Part shown: positions 7,653 through 17,781 of the stretch, one piece after another
Numbering within the stretch: the first letter of the stretch is position 1
How the letters are laid out: every line of letters begins with the position of its first letter
Assembly: GCF_030817475.1 (NCBI RefSeq)
Contig: NZ_JAUSZJ010000002.1
Location: forward strand, 5,594,626 to 5,658,625
Direction of reading: 5' to 3'
Source: Streptomyces sp. V2I9
Lineage (GTDB): Bacteria; Actinomycetota; Actinomycetes; Streptomycetales; Streptomycetaceae
DNA: 64,000 nucleotides
Notes under the pieces: generated by a model
Databases searched by the model: none
What the model saw: the letters and a program-made list of their open reading frames with translations, nothing else
What the model was told of the DNA's origin: nothing
Program-made: the position numbers and the translations under genes

Positions 7653-9134
7653 GTGAGCATGCCGGATGACGGGCTCGTCCGCAGGGTGAAAGCACTGGCC
7701 TGCACTGCGCCACTCCAGGCACTGGAGGACAACAAGGGCAGCCTGGGGCGCGTCGACGCCCGCCCGTACCACATGGTGGAGCTCGCCCTGCACACCATCG
7801 ACCAGGTCGCGATGGCCATGGACTTCGACAGCGGGGCGGAGCACGCCAAGGTCATCGAACAGGTCAGTCACTTCGCTGCTGTCCAGGTACCGGAGCAGCC
7901 GGGGCACGAGCATCGCGCCGTAGCCGAGTGGGTGCTCCACAAACTCATCAACATCGGCACCCTCGACCGAGGGTTCACCTGGACGTACGGACGAGTGGAT
8001 GGGGAAGGCGCCTACAGCCGCTACGACTTCGACTTCAAACTGCTCGTGGAGCACTCCACCTCCGACGGGCAGGTGTACTTACGGGTTACAGACGAAGCCA
8101 TCAACGTTCTGGTGGGTGCGCTTGACACGGATGTGGAGTCAGCGCAGGTCGCCGCCGAGCACAAGCTCGAACACCTCATCACCCGCGGTCGGTTGGAAGA
8201 CGCGAAACTCGCCGCAGAGCAGGCCAGATATCGGACCGTTCAATACGGGGAGTACCTGCGACAGTATCTGGATGCCACCCGGCGGGATGTGCGGACAGTC
8301 GACTGGGAGCAGCAGGTCCCCACCCTGCTGGAGGAGGCACTAGAGCACATCGAGGCACGGTACCGGCACGAGAGCGCTATCCTGACCAACATCACCGAAC
8401 ACCGTGATGGGGCGCGTGACGCGCGGAAGAAGCAGCAAGCAGCTGGGCTTGTTGACATTGTTCGGGACTGCATTCATCGGCACATGCAGCTGCAGACCAG
8501 ATTGCAGGGCGCAGGAGCACTGTTCCGGGAGGAGCAGGACCGCCAGCAATTCTCCGGTCCTCCCCAAGGCGCGGCGGTCGATGTCTTCAACCAGCTGCTG
8601 GTGCCGCTCCTCGGTATGCCTGTCGGCGTCGCCGTTGTGCCGGTGACCGAATTCTTCCGGTCCGGGGTGGCGCCTGCACCGCCAGCTGTGACCTCCTTGA
8701 ATACACTCGTGAGTCGACTGCTGACGGTGCGATCGAATGGCAGCGTGTACGCCGGAGCCGTGCCCGTACCCGATGTGAGACGAGACGGGGACGCCCCGCG
8801 ATTCAGCGAAGCGGACCAGCGCATCGCAGGAAGGCTCATCGACTTGGCTGTGAACGAGACCCGGCCCTTGAGCTCCTTGCTGAGCGAGGCGCGTAGTTTC
8901 GGACCGATAGTCGAGCGGCTTGTGTTGCACGATGCCGTACACGCGTTCAATCCGGCTCTCAGTGAGGCCATGCTCCGCCGCGACAGCAGTGTGCTGATTG
9001 CGGTCCCCTCGGTCGGTGAACTCGACGGTCCTTCGGTGGGTGGCGATGAACTTCTCATCTCCCGGGTGAGCTTGAAGGCGCCGGAAGGCGAGTGGGACGA
9101 CGACGGTTCGCGAGACGAGGAGTTTGACGAGTGA
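7653..9134 (+). CDS. jetA: Wadjet protein JetA (MukF-like kleisin)
   Basis: JetA is the kleisin of the Wadjet complex, a condensin-like machine that extrudes loops and cleaves small circular DNA, giving protection from plasmids. I chose GTG 7653 (VSMPDDGLVRR) because GGAG lies 6 nt upstream; an earlier GTG at 7596 is possible. The 493-residue product is mostly helical with an N-terminal winged-helix-like region and contains long charged helices (for example LEEALEHIEARYRHESAIL). Identification rests on size, helical character and above all on position at the head of an overlapping jetABCD operon. The stop overlaps the next start as GTGA. Confidence 0.85.
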   Translation: MSMPDDGLVRRVKALACTAPLQALEDNKGSLGRVDARPYHMVELALHTIDQVAMAMDFDSGAEHAKVIEQVSHFAAVQVPEQPGHEHRAVAEWVLHKLINIGTLDRGFTWTYGRVDGEGAYSRYDFDFKLLVEHSTSDGQVYLRVTDEAINVLVGALDTDVESAQVAAEHKLEHLITRGRLEDAKLAAEQARYRTVQYGEYLRQYLDATRRDVRTVDWEQQVPTLLEEALEHIEARYRHESAILTNITEHRDGARDARKKQQAAGLVDIVRDCIHRHMQLQTRLQGAGALFREEQDRQQFSGPPQGAAVDVFNQLLVPLLGMPVGVAVVPVTEFFRSGVAPAPPAVTSLNTLVSRLLTVRSNGSVYAGAVPVPDVRRDGDAPRFSEADQRIAGRLIDLAVNETRPLSSLLSEARSFGPIVERLVLHDAVHAFNPALSEAMLRRDSSVLIAVPSVGELDGPSVGGDELLISRVSLKAPEGEWDDDGSRDEEFDE

Positions 9135-9979
9135 AGTCGGCCATCACGATGGATGACGCCGAGGACGCCGCGAAGCTCATCGCCTGCGGCATGCGTCTGC
9201 GGCAGCGGCCCGCCAAAGATCGGGCCTATCGGGACCTGGTGGTCAGGTATCGAACCGAGAGCGACTTCCAGGACCTGGTGGAACGTACGGCTCGGGGCCT
9301 CGGGCTCAAGGTACTCGGTGCCACCGAGGACATTGGTGTGGCCTTGGCGGCGCTGCCGAACTCGGCTTTTGAGACGAAGATCGAGGACTACGTGCGGGTC
9401 GCCAGACAGCGTGGCGAGGGCGAGAGACTGCTGCACGGCATCATTCATCTCGCGATTGCTGCCCTGGCCTTTCCGCGCCCCGACGATCTGGCCAACGACG
9501 GTTACACGGGGCGTGTCAGCGCCGAAGCCGTGGACACTGCCGTACGCGACACTTGTGACCGGCTGCGTGAGAAGGCGGCCGCTGCGGAGGCCAGTGGGGA
9601 CACCCCTACCGACTCACCTGAGCTGGAGAAGGTGTGGACTGCGTACGCCCGTCGGCCGGAAGCGGCACTGACCAAGGACGGCAGGCTGGCGATGAACTCG
9701 ACGAAGGGCATGATCACCAGGGCCCTCAACTTCCTCACCGAGCAGGGATTCCTGGCGGTCGCGGGTGCGGGGCAGGACGGTTGGTACCGGACGACCCCGC
9801 GTTACCAACTCCAGGTCCGTGAACTGGCGGCGACCAGCGCATTCGAGGAACTGCTTGCTCTCGGAGTCGTACCGATCTCTTCACATGGCACCTTGCGGAC
9901 AGCCCCGCAGAACTCCGCGGATCAGACTACGGACACAGCGACACCAGGTGCGGCGGACGAGGGACTGTTCCATGTATGA
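9131..9979 (+). CDS. jetB: Wadjet protein JetB (MukE-like kleisin-binding subunit)
   Basis: This is the KITE/MukE-like partner that binds the kleisin in the Wadjet complex. The product has 282 residues and starts at GTG 9131, overlapping the jetA stop, with GAGGAG upstream. Winged-helix-like regions are suggested around residues 85-140 and 185-225 (MITRALNFLTEQGFLAVAG). The C-terminal 30 residues are low complexity. Its stop overlaps the jetC start by 8 nt (ATGTATGA), which shows tight translational coupling. Sequence divergence in this subunit is high, so order in the operon carries most of the weight. Confidence 0.85.
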   Translation: MKSAITMDDAEDAAKLIACGMRLRQRPAKDRAYRDLVVRYRTESDFQDLVERTARGLGLKVLGATEDIGVALAALPNSAFETKIEDYVRVARQRGEGERLLHGIIHLAIAALAFPRPDDLANDGYTGRVSAEAVDTAVRDTCDRLREKAAAAEASGDTPTDSPELEKVWTAYARRPEAALTKDGRLAMNSTKGMITRALNFLTEQGFLAVAGAGQDGWYRTTPRYQLQVRELAATSAFEELLALGVVPISSHGTLRTAPQNSADQTTDTATPGAADEGLFHV

Positions 9980-12900
9980 GCTGTCCCGCGTCCTGCTGCG
10001 AGGGGTGGGGCCGCAGGCCGCTCGATACGAGGACGTCCTGCTCGACTTCAGCGGGGTCGGTGCCCCAGTGGCCAACAGTCGGCAGGGCGACATCTTCGAC
10101 GTCGAAGAGCCACCGCGCCGTCCCTCACCGGCGAGTGTGCTGTTCCTGGAGAACGGCGGGGGCAAGTCGGTACTGATCAAGCTCATCTTCTCCGTTGTGC
10201 TCCCCGGGCGCCGAAACGCCGTGGGCACCCGCAACCCCCAGACACTGGAAGGTTTCGTACGACGCGGAGATGTGGCGCACGTCGTCTTGGAATGGGCCCA
10301 CGCAGCCAGCGGCAAGCGGCTGGTAACCGGAAAGGTGAGTCAGTGGAAGGACCGTCGGACATCCGACGAGTCCGATCTGGTCGAGCGCTGGTACCACTTC
10401 CGCCCGGGACACACGCTCGACCTGGAGACTCTGCCGGTCGAGGAGAAAGGCAACTACCTCGGCCTCACCGAGTACTGCGAGCGGCTCAGGCTCGCCGACA
10501 TCGAAGAACCCGCACTCGGCTACCGCAACTTCCAGCTCCACGGAGAGTGGACGGATCGGCTCATGGCCTTGGGCCTCGACCCTGAGCTCTTCCGTTACCA
10601 GCGGGCGATGAACAGCGACGAGGGTGAGGCGGCCGACGCCTTCTCACTCGGCAGCGACCAGGCGTTCGTCAATTTCCTCCTCAGTGCCGTTTTGCCGCTC
10701 CAGCCGGCCCGGGACCTCGCCGAGGTGCTGGGCACGTACGCCGACAAACTGGCAGACCGCGGCGTCATGGAGCTGGAGAAGACGTTCGTCGAGGAAGCCC
10801 TGGCGGTATTGGCGCCCCTGAGCGAGGCACGTGAGAAGCGAACTGCTGCCGATGCGAAACAAAGGGGTACTCGGCTCGCCTTGGACCGCTTCATCCATCA
10901 GATCCGGGCGCGTGCCATGCAGGAGAAGCAGGCGCTCGCGGACCGGGACCAAGGTGTCGTACAGCTGAAGGATGAGGTCCGCCGGGCGCAGGACAAATAC
11001 CAGCACGCGGTCACTGTCGCGACCGAACTATCCTGGTTGCTGACCCAGTTGAAGCTGGGGGAGGCAGAGCGGAACCATAGCGCGGCCGAGCAGGAGTGGG
11101 ACAACGCCGTAGCGATCGAGAAGGGCTGGCAGGCCGTCCCCGCTGTGCTCCGGGACCTGGAAGCCGTCGCCGTCGCCCAGCGGCTACGGACGCGTATCAC
11201 CGAGACGGAGGCAGCGGCCCGCCCCGCGCTCGCCACTCGCAACGAGGCCGCGCGTGTCCTGTCGCAAGCGCTGCGCAGCATGGTGAGCAACCTCACAGAT
11301 GAGGCGGACGATCTCGGTAAGCGGGCCACCGCGTGCGACGGGGAAGCTCGAAGCGCACAGATGGAGCACGACTCGGCTGTTGCGGCGGCAGCGGAGGGGG
11401 AGGCGAAGGCCGGGTTCCTGGATGGCCGTGTCACCGAGGTGCAGGAGGAGATCGCGGCCGCGGTGCGGGAGGGGCTGGTGCCCGACGGGCTGGAGGTAAC
11501 GGATGCCGCTGCCCAGGCCGAGTCCGAAGCCACCGCTCACCGTGAGCGAGTAGTTGTAGGTGAGGGGGCGGTGGAGCGCCTGGAGCGCGAATACCAGCAG
11601 GCTGAAGGGGAGTATGAGACAACTCGCAGCGAGCTGGCCAGAGCCGACCACGTCCACGACATCGCGCGCCGCGAGTACCGGGCCGCTGACGACACCATGC
11701 GACGGCTCGCCGAAGATCTCCAGCACGCCGGCCTCTACAGTGGTGAGACGGGCGAACTCGACATTGAGGCAGCAGGGCTCGCCGATCGGTTGGCCCGGAC
11801 GCAGCGGGATGCCGAGACCGCTCGGATCGACGTCCGTATCGCCATGGCGGCCGACGAGCGCGCACTCACCTCGTTGGAGACGAACGACCTGCTGCCTTCG
11901 TCGCTTGAGGCGGTGCGGATCTGTGATCTGTTGCACGAACGGCAGGTCCCCGCCTGCACGGGGTGGGAGTACCTCGCCTCCATCCCCGACGTGGAGCGCC
12001 GCGCGGAACTTGTCGAGCGTTTTCCCCAGTTGGCCGCGGGTGTGCTCTGCAACGATGCCGACCAGATCGAGGTTGCCGCTGAGATCATCGGATCCGAGGG
12101 CGTCACGGTGACCGGTTTCCTAGCCCTGGGAACGACGACCTCACTCCATAGGGAGGGCGGTCCGGCCCCGGGGTCTTCCTTCGTCGTACCGTCCCATCCT
12201 GCGCTGTACGACGAGCGCGCCGGTGAAGCGGAACGTCTCGAGCTGACAGTCCGGCGGACTGAGCACCACCGGCAACTGATGGAGTTGGACGAGGCGCTAC
12301 ACACCCATGGGCTCTTTGCGGCCCGACTGGCGCAGTGGCGGGAGGCATGCCCACCGGGGCGCCTCGCTGCGCTGCACGACGCGATGGTGACCGCAGAGGA
12401 GAAAGTGCTTACAGCCCGTGGTACGGCGGCGGCCGCGAAGGATTTCAGGGAGGGAGCGGCCGAGCGGTTGCGGGCGGCACGTAAGGAGCTTTCCGACCTG
12501 GGGAAAGCCCAGTTGCGTCTGGACCGCCGTGTCGAAGCGCTGCGGGCGCTCGTCCGTTCGACGGCGCGTATCGCGGATTGGCAAGGTGAAGCGCTGCGCA
12601 TGCGTAGTGCGGCCCGCGAGCACCGGCAAAGCGCAGTCGATGCCCGCGTCAGGGCCGAGACCGCCCGACAGGCCGCGGCTGACGCCCGGCGCACGGTCGA
12701 CGTGCTGCGGGGCACGGTAGCCCGTACCGAGAGGGAACTGGCCGCTCTGCCCATCCGGGAATCCGAATGCGATGCGCTCGAGCAGCACACTATGCCGGAA
12801 CAGCCGCTGGAAGTGCTGCGCCGCCTTTACCGCGCGGCCGCCGATGAGTACGACCGTGTGGCAGTGGGCGCGAGTCTCAAGGCTGAGCTTGACCAAGCCG

Positions 12901-14438
12901 AACGGGAGGAACAGGCCGCCGGGAAAGGGCTGGCCTCCTTCGACGAGCGCGAGCGCATTACGGCGCGGGAGCTGCTCAAGGGCTCCGACGGGGTGGACAC
13001 GGCCGCCTTGAACGCCGGCCGGTCACGCGCTCAGCGACAGGTGGCTTCGGCGCGCGTCCAACTGGACGCGCTGTACGAGGTCGTGGTGCGATGCCGGACC
13101 GCGCTGGATGCAATCGGCGAAGCCTCCTCCGACGCGGGCCCTGTCGATCTGGCACCGTTCGGGCCACCCCGGGATGCCGCACACGGCGAACGACTTGTTG
13201 CGGCGGCGGAGCAGGCGCGGGATGAGGCCGCAGCGCTCGCCGGCGAGCTGCGCCATCTTCTGGAGAAGCTGGTTCAGGAGCAGACTGATGCCCGTCAGTC
13301 GGCGCGCGCTTTCAAGATTCTGGTTGATCTCTTCGGGGAGCCGTCCAAGGAACAGGCAGAGCTGCTCGGGACGGGCCCGGCGTATGAAGGTGATGCGGCC
13401 GCTGCTCGTGAGCGTCACGACCTGTTCCTCGCTGAGCACAACAAGGCCCAGCGAGCCGCAGCAGAGGCAGAGATGGTCGAACGGACACTGGCAGACCATC
13501 TCGCTGCACATGCGGCGGATTCCCGGTTCGAGGAACTGCAGTCTCCAAGCCGCCGCATCATGCTCAGCACAGCGCGGGATGAACTGCCCGTACGTGCCGG
13601 GTCATGGGCGGCGGACCTACGTCCCCGATTGCGGACGCTGGAAATCGACCTGGATTCAATCGGCCGGCACCGTAAGCAGATCGTGCTTCAGTTCGGTCAG
13701 CAGGTCCGGGACGCGCTCCGTACCCTGAAGCGAGCGCAGAGACTGTCCCAACTGCCGGAAGGTCTTGGCAGTTGGTCCGGTCAGCAGTTTTTGCAAATCG
13801 GATTTCCTGAGGTCACCGACGAGGTGCTCGCGGAACTGGTGGGCCGGGTCGTCGACGACGCCGCAGTAGAAGGACAAGCCCGCCGGGGGAACAGGGATGC
13901 CCGTCAACTCGTCTTGAAGGGTGTCGAGGCTGCGGTCGCGCCCAAAGGCTTCCGCGTGACCGTGCTCAAGCCGGACATCGGGCTGGCCGTGCAGCGGGTC
14001 CGAGTGGCGCAGACCAAGGACATCTTCTCCGGCGGGCAGATTCTCACTGCCGCCATCGTCCTGTACTGCACGATGGCCGCTCTCCGAGCCAACGATCGGG
14101 GACAGGTACGCCGTCAGTACTCCGGGGTGCTCTTCCTTGACAACCCGATCGGTCGGGCCTCGGCGCTCTACCTGCTCCGCCTCCAGCAAGCGGTGGCCAA
14201 GGCGCTCGGCGTCCAACTGATCTACACCACAGGCCTGTACGACAAGGCTGCCTTGGACGTCTTCCCGCTCGTCATCAGGATGCGTAACGACGCCGACCTC
14301 AGGGCACGGCGGCGGTACCTCTCGGTGGCGGACCGGTCCGTGGGTCGGCACATCGCCTCCCTGCGGGACGGAGCCGAGGGCGACATCACAGCCGTCCGCT
14401 ATTTCCAGCGCACGTCCAGCGAAGCGGCGGTCGAGTGA
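9972..14438 (+). CDS. jetC: Wadjet protein JetC (MukB/SMC-like ATPase)
   Basis: JetC is the SMC-type ATPase motor of Wadjet. ATG 9972 gives 1488 residues; the longer frame upstream overlaps jetB and is not used. The N-terminal head has the Walker A ENGGGKS at residues 60-66. The C-terminal head has the ABC signature FSGGQ at 1352-1356 and the Walker B region VLFLDNPIG with D at 1390, where the LDNP form is typical of MukB/JetC proteins rather than the LDEP of ABC transporters. Between the heads lie long Ala/Glu/Arg-rich heptad-like helices (about 300-600 and 800-1250) and a central hinge-like region near 640-760 (HERQVPACTGWEYLASIPDV). It overlaps jetB and jetD. Confidence 0.95.
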   Translation: MYELSRVLLRGVGPQAARYEDVLLDFSGVGAPVANSRQGDIFDVEEPPRRPSPASVLFLENGGGKSVLIKLIFSVVLPGRRNAVGTRNPQTLEGFVRRGDVAHVVLEWAHAASGKRLVTGKVSQWKDRRTSDESDLVERWYHFRPGHTLDLETLPVEEKGNYLGLTEYCERLRLADIEEPALGYRNFQLHGEWTDRLMALGLDPELFRYQRAMNSDEGEAADAFSLGSDQAFVNFLLSAVLPLQPARDLAEVLGTYADKLADRGVMELEKTFVEEALAVLAPLSEAREKRTAADAKQRGTRLALDRFIHQIRARAMQEKQALADRDQGVVQLKDEVRRAQDKYQHAVTVATELSWLLTQLKLGEAERNHSAAEQEWDNAVAIEKGWQAVPAVLRDLEAVAVAQRLRTRITETEAAARPALATRNEAARVLSQALRSMVSNLTDEADDLGKRATACDGEARSAQMEHDSAVAAAAEGEAKAGFLDGRVTEVQEEIAAAVREGLVPDGLEVTDAAAQAESEATAHRERVVVGEGAVERLEREYQQAEGEYETTRSELARADHVHDIARREYRAADDTMRRLAEDLQHAGLYSGETGELDIEAAGLADRLARTQRDAETARIDVRIAMAADERALTSLETNDLLPSSLEAVRICDLLHERQVPACTGWEYLASIPDVERRAELVERFPQLAAGVLCNDADQIEVAAEIIGSEGVTVTGFLALGTTTSLHREGGPAPGSSFVVPSHPALYDERAGEAERLELTVRRTEHHRQLMELDEALHTHGLFAARLAQWREACPPGRLAALHDAMVTAEEKVLTARGTAAAAKDFREGAAERLRAARKELSDLGKAQLRLDRRVEALRALVRSTARIADWQGEALRMRSAAREHRQSAVDARVRAETARQAAADARRTVDVLRGTVARTERELAALPIRESECDALEQHTMPEQPLEVLRRLYRAAADEYDRVAVGASLKAELDQAEREEQAAGKGLASFDERERITARELLKGSDGVDTAALNAGRSRAQRQVASARVQLDALYEVVVRCRTALDAIGEASSDAGPVDLAPFGPPRDAAHGERLVAAAEQARDEAAALAGELRHLLEKLVQEQTDARQSARAFKILVDLFGEPSKEQAELLGTGPAYEGDAAAARERHDLFLAEHNKAQRAAAEAEMVERTLADHLAAHAADSRFEELQSPSRRIMLSTARDELPVRAGSWAADLRPRLRTLEIDLDSIGRHRKQIVLQFGQQVRDALRTLKRAQRLSQLPEGLGSWSGQQFLQIGFPEVTDEVLAELVGRVVDDAAVEGQARRGNRDARQLVLKGVEAAVAPKGFRVTVLKPDIGLAVQRVRVAQTKDIFSGGQILTAAIVLYCTMAALRANDRGQVRRQYSGVLFLDNPIGRASALYLLRLQQAVAKALGVQLIYTTGLYDKAALDVFPLVIRMRNDADLRARRRYLSVADRSVGRHIASLRDGAEGDITAVRYFQRTSSEAAVE

Positions 14439-15592
14439 TGTCGGGATTAGAGCGCTTGTCCGAAGACCTGCTGGAGAGTCTGCGCCGGTGGGCCGAGTCG
14501 AGAAGGTGGAACGGCTATCAAGCGAAGCAGGTCCGAGTGCCGGAGCTGCTCGAAGCTCTTCGAGCCGTCTATCGGGCAGGGCCTGACAGCGAGCCAGAGG
14601 AGGAGACACTGCGCCGATGTCTGGCTGTCCTCGCCGCCTCCGGACGTATCCAGCTTATGCGCGAGAAGGCGGGAGAGCCGCCGGGGATCCACCTGCTTCC
14701 CGTACGCGCGGCACCGAAGTCCAGAGGGAGGCGACTGACCCTTCATCACCCCTCGCTCCATGCGCTGATCAAGGAACAGCGGAGGGCCACTCTGAGACAG
14801 GAGGTGGCCTACATGGCCATCAGTAGCTGGTTGCACGCGTTGCGTGGCCCGGTGCTGAAGGTGCCGCTGAGGGAACGTGCCCTGGAGATCTTCGGGAAGC
14901 GGGAGTACACCACGGAGTTCCCGGAGCCCGAGAAATGTCTGGACCACAAGGGGTTTGGTGGTCCGTTGTTCGAGAAGCGCGCTGACTTCTACGAGTTGAT
15001 CTGGGCTTTCCCTACCGACCCACCTCTTCTCAACGCCCGTTTTTCCAGGTTCAGTCCGGGCGATCAGAGTACGTCGCTGAGCAGCGGTGACATTCTGCTC
15101 GTCGTCGAGAACTCGGCTACGTACACGTCGCTCGTACGTCGGCTGCGCGAGCTTGAGTACCAGCATCGCATTGGCTGTGTGGCCTGGGGAGTCGGCCGCT
15201 CCTTCACGGCCTCGGTGCGCAGCATCACGACCCACCACGGCGCCGATGGGCACGCCAGAACGCAGTTCAGGGAGATCCGCTACTTCGGTGACGTCGACGT
15301 CAGCGGTCTGGAGATCCCGCTCAAGGCGATGGACGCAGCCGCCTGCCTGGGCCTGAAGCTGGTTCCCACGCGTGTGCTCTACCGGGACCTGATCACCATG
15401 GGCACTCCTCTCCCAGGCAAGGAGTGCAGCCGTACGCGTGAGGAGGCGGAGGCCTTGGTGAATTGGCTGGGCGAAAGCCATCACTTCGAACCAGTGGTTG
15501 ACGTTCTTGTGAAGGGGGAGCGATGGGCGCAGGAAGGCGTGGGGCTGCATCATCTGAGCTCCACCAACGACTGGTTGGCGGACATGCGATGA
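14438..15592 (+). CDS. jetD: Wadjet protein JetD (TOPRIM nuclease)
   Basis: JetD cuts DNA once the JetABC motor stalls on a small circle. It has a topoisomerase VI/Spo11-like TOPRIM fold (DUF3322 plus DUF2220). ATG 14438 overlaps the jetC stop (TGATG); GTG 14435 is an alternative. The 384-residue protein shows an N-terminal winged-helix region and a C-terminal TOPRIM domain. That domain has the first acidic residue E224 in LLVVENSATYTSL and the metal-binding DxD motif in FGDVDVSG (D285, D287), with E in AQEGVGLHHLSS near the end. All catalytic acidic residues are present, so the system should be functional. It ends the four-gene Wadjet core. Confidence 0.95.
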   Translation: MSGLERLSEDLLESLRRWAESRRWNGYQAKQVRVPELLEALRAVYRAGPDSEPEEETLRRCLAVLAASGRIQLMREKAGEPPGIHLLPVRAAPKSRGRRLTLHHPSLHALIKEQRRATLRQEVAYMAISSWLHALRGPVLKVPLRERALEIFGKREYTTEFPEPEKCLDHKGFGGPLFEKRADFYELIWAFPTDPPLLNARFSRFSPGDQSTSLSSGDILLVVENSATYTSLVRRLRELEYQHRIGCVAWGVGRSFTASVRSITTHHGADGHARTQFREIRYFGDVDVSGLEIPLKAMDAAACLGLKLVPTRVLYRDLITMGTPLPGKECSRTREEAEALVNWLGESHHFEPVVDVLVKGERWAQEGVGLHHLSSTNDWLADMR

Positions 15593-15608
15593 CTGCGAGG
15601 GGGCCCGA

Positions 15609-17567
15609 GTGAGAAATGAGACTGCCGCGCCACGGGCACGCATTTCTGAGCCGGGGCCGGGGCGCGGACCGAACGTTGTACCGCCGCGCAATGCGCGTTT
15701 TTGGGGGCGACGCCGCCACTTGGCCGTGCTGGACCGGCGTGTGTCCCAGGCTCCCTGGGGGACGACCGTCCTCGTCGGCCCGTTCGGTGTCGGCAAGCGC
15801 CACATCGCTTCTGAGTGGGTGCACCTCAACGCCTCACGATTCGGATCCGTGCACTGGATCAGGGCAAGGGACGGCGAGTTGGCTCATGGGCACCCGGTGG
15901 CGGAGGCAGAGAGCGCCCTGGATGTCGGCGGGAAGCCCGCACTGGTGGTGATCGACGGCCTGCGCAGCTGGACGGACTATGACCGATTTCAGAGAGGTGA
16001 CGCAGCCGGACATGTATTGATCACATCCTCCGGGCCGGCGGCCGAGTGGGGTGGGTGGGCAGAGGTCGTACCCGTCCTCCCCTGGGACAGACGGGAGGCG
16101 ATCGGCTATCTCCGTACGAACATCGGCTCGCTCGGCGCCGAGGATGCCGGGCGAATCGCGCACGCCCTCGGCAACCTCCCCCTGGCACTCGCATACGCGG
16201 AAGCCTGGCTCAACCGCGGCTGCACAGTCGACGGTTTCCTGAATGCGCTACGTGACCGCCCGCGTGCTGTTCTCGGCGGAGCCGGCCCTGACCACTACCC
16301 CGGATCGCTCATTGCCCGTATCGAAGAGGCACGCAATTCCCTTGCGTCTACGGACCGATGGATAGTCCACCTACTGGACGCGGCTGCCTTGCTCGGCCCC
16401 ACCCCCCTGCCTGCCCGATCCGTCGGGACGCGCCCGCTGTATCGTCCCGACGATGACACGCTCAGTACGGAGATCGCTCTCCATCCAGCCGAGCTGAGCA
16501 AGGCGTTTCCTGTCCTGGGCAAGTGCGGCCTGAGCACGTTTGATGACGCTCTTCTGCACGTCAGCCCGGTGTACTGCACGACCGTGCGCGGGCTCCTTGC
16601 ACAGGAAGAGAAGCGCCAAGCCGCCCGCTGGACGGATGTCCTGCTGGTGGCGTTGGACCCCCGTGACTCTGTGCCGGACCGGCGCCGCGCGAGGGAGCGA
16701 TGGCAGCTCGTGCTGCCGTCTTTCCTCGCCTGCCATCCCCATGAGGTCGTCACTCGTGAGGCCCTGACTGTGATGGCCGCGGCGTACGATCACCTGTCCG
16801 ACCTGGGGCGCTGGCAGGAGGTCATGGCGTGGGTCGAGGTGCTGTACCGGCGTGGGATGGAGCTATTTACGCAGGATGATGCGGCTGTGCTGGGGGTCGG
16901 TGATGTCCTCCTGCGCGCATACACGTCCGCGCACCGTTATGCCGATGCGGTGAAGCTGGGGGCGGTGCTGCGAGAGCGTCGCAGCTCCGTGTGGGGACCC
17001 ATGGGGATCGACACGCTGAGGTGTACCTCTGCCGTGATCATCCCGCTGGGAGGCTGCGGACACGTCGCAGACAGTGTGGAACTTGCCCAGGAGACCCTCG
17101 TGGCACAGACCACCCGGCTCGGCGCCGATCATCGGGACACTTTGCTCACCAAGAGCCGTCGTGCCGTTGCCGAACGCATGGCGGGGCGTTGGCGGGACGC
17201 CGTGGCGACGGGCGAAGCGGTACTCGAAGCGCAGCAGCACGTACTGGGACCGGCGCATCCTGACGTCCTTTCCACCGCCTACGAACTGGCCTGCGCCTAC
17301 TACGAGTCAGGAGTGCACACGAAGGATGCAATCGATCTCTTCGCCGAGACACTTCGTTTGCAGGGGCAGATGCTCGGTGAGGACCATCCTGCTATGGCTC
17401 GCACGGCGGCGGGCTTGGAACTGGTGCACTTCGAGGCGTATGGGGCGTTGGAGAGTGCCGAGCGCTGCTGGGGCGCGTTGGAACGACTCAGGCAGGAGTT
17501 TGGAGTGGGGGACAGAGATGTGTACCGGCTCGAGCAGGCTTGCCAGGCGTTGGGAATGCGCTGGTGA
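15609..17567 (+). CDS. STAND/NB-ARC-like NTPase with C-terminal TPR repeats
   Basis: The 652-residue protein starts at GTG 15609 with a GAGGGGG ribosome site, 16 bp after jetD and on the same strand. After an NARFWGR segment, which resembles the NPxFxGR lead-in of NB-ARC/TPR proteins, it has a P-loop variant GPFGVGKR (57-64), a Walker B ALVVIDG (111-117) and a GxPLA-type motif GNLPLALA (188-195). The last 200 residues carry tetratricopeptide-like units with the HPDxLxT/DHxxTL pattern seen in such receptors. The P-loop has R where T/S is usual (GKR), so ATP hydrolysis may be weak. It could be a defence sensor linked to Wadjet or an independent gene. Confidence 0.8.
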   Translation: MRNETAAPRARISEPGPGRGPNVVPPRNARFWGRRRHLAVLDRRVSQAPWGTTVLVGPFGVGKRHIASEWVHLNASRFGSVHWIRARDGELAHGHPVAEAESALDVGGKPALVVIDGLRSWTDYDRFQRGDAAGHVLITSSGPAAEWGGWAEVVPVLPWDRREAIGYLRTNIGSLGAEDAGRIAHALGNLPLALAYAEAWLNRGCTVDGFLNALRDRPRAVLGGAGPDHYPGSLIARIEEARNSLASTDRWIVHLLDAAALLGPTPLPARSVGTRPLYRPDDDTLSTEIALHPAELSKAFPVLGKCGLSTFDDALLHVSPVYCTTVRGLLAQEEKRQAARWTDVLLVALDPRDSVPDRRRARERWQLVLPSFLACHPHEVVTREALTVMAAAYDHLSDLGRWQEVMAWVEVLYRRGMELFTQDDAAVLGVGDVLLRAYTSAHRYADAVKLGAVLRERRSSVWGPMGIDTLRCTSAVIIPLGGCGHVADSVELAQETLVAQTTRLGADHRDTLLTKSRRAVAERMAGRWRDAVATGEAVLEAQQHVLGPAHPDVLSTAYELACAYYESGVHTKDAIDLFAETLRLQGQMLGEDHPAMARTAAGLELVHFEAYGALESAERCWGALERLRQEFGVGDRDVYRLEQACQALGMRW

Positions 17568-17781
17568 AGGAGCCTCCGTTAGCACGGGGGCGTAGTCGTT
17601 GGGTGCGTCATGGCCGCGGGCCGTTTCCTCGCGTCGGGTGTTTGGAGGGCACGAGCCTGGCCGTATGGGGTGCCAGGGGCTCCCTGCCCCAAGAAGGGTT
17701 CGCGATGTGTGGGCTTCAAGCGGCGCTCACAGCGTGTTCGCCTCATCGCGAGTTTCACGAGTTGCGCTTGTGGTGCCGCTG

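Noticed and set aside
9765..9971. Longer N-terminus for JetC
   Set aside because: It would overlap jetB by about 200 bp, while ATG 9972 gives the expected SMC start and an 8-nt overlap.
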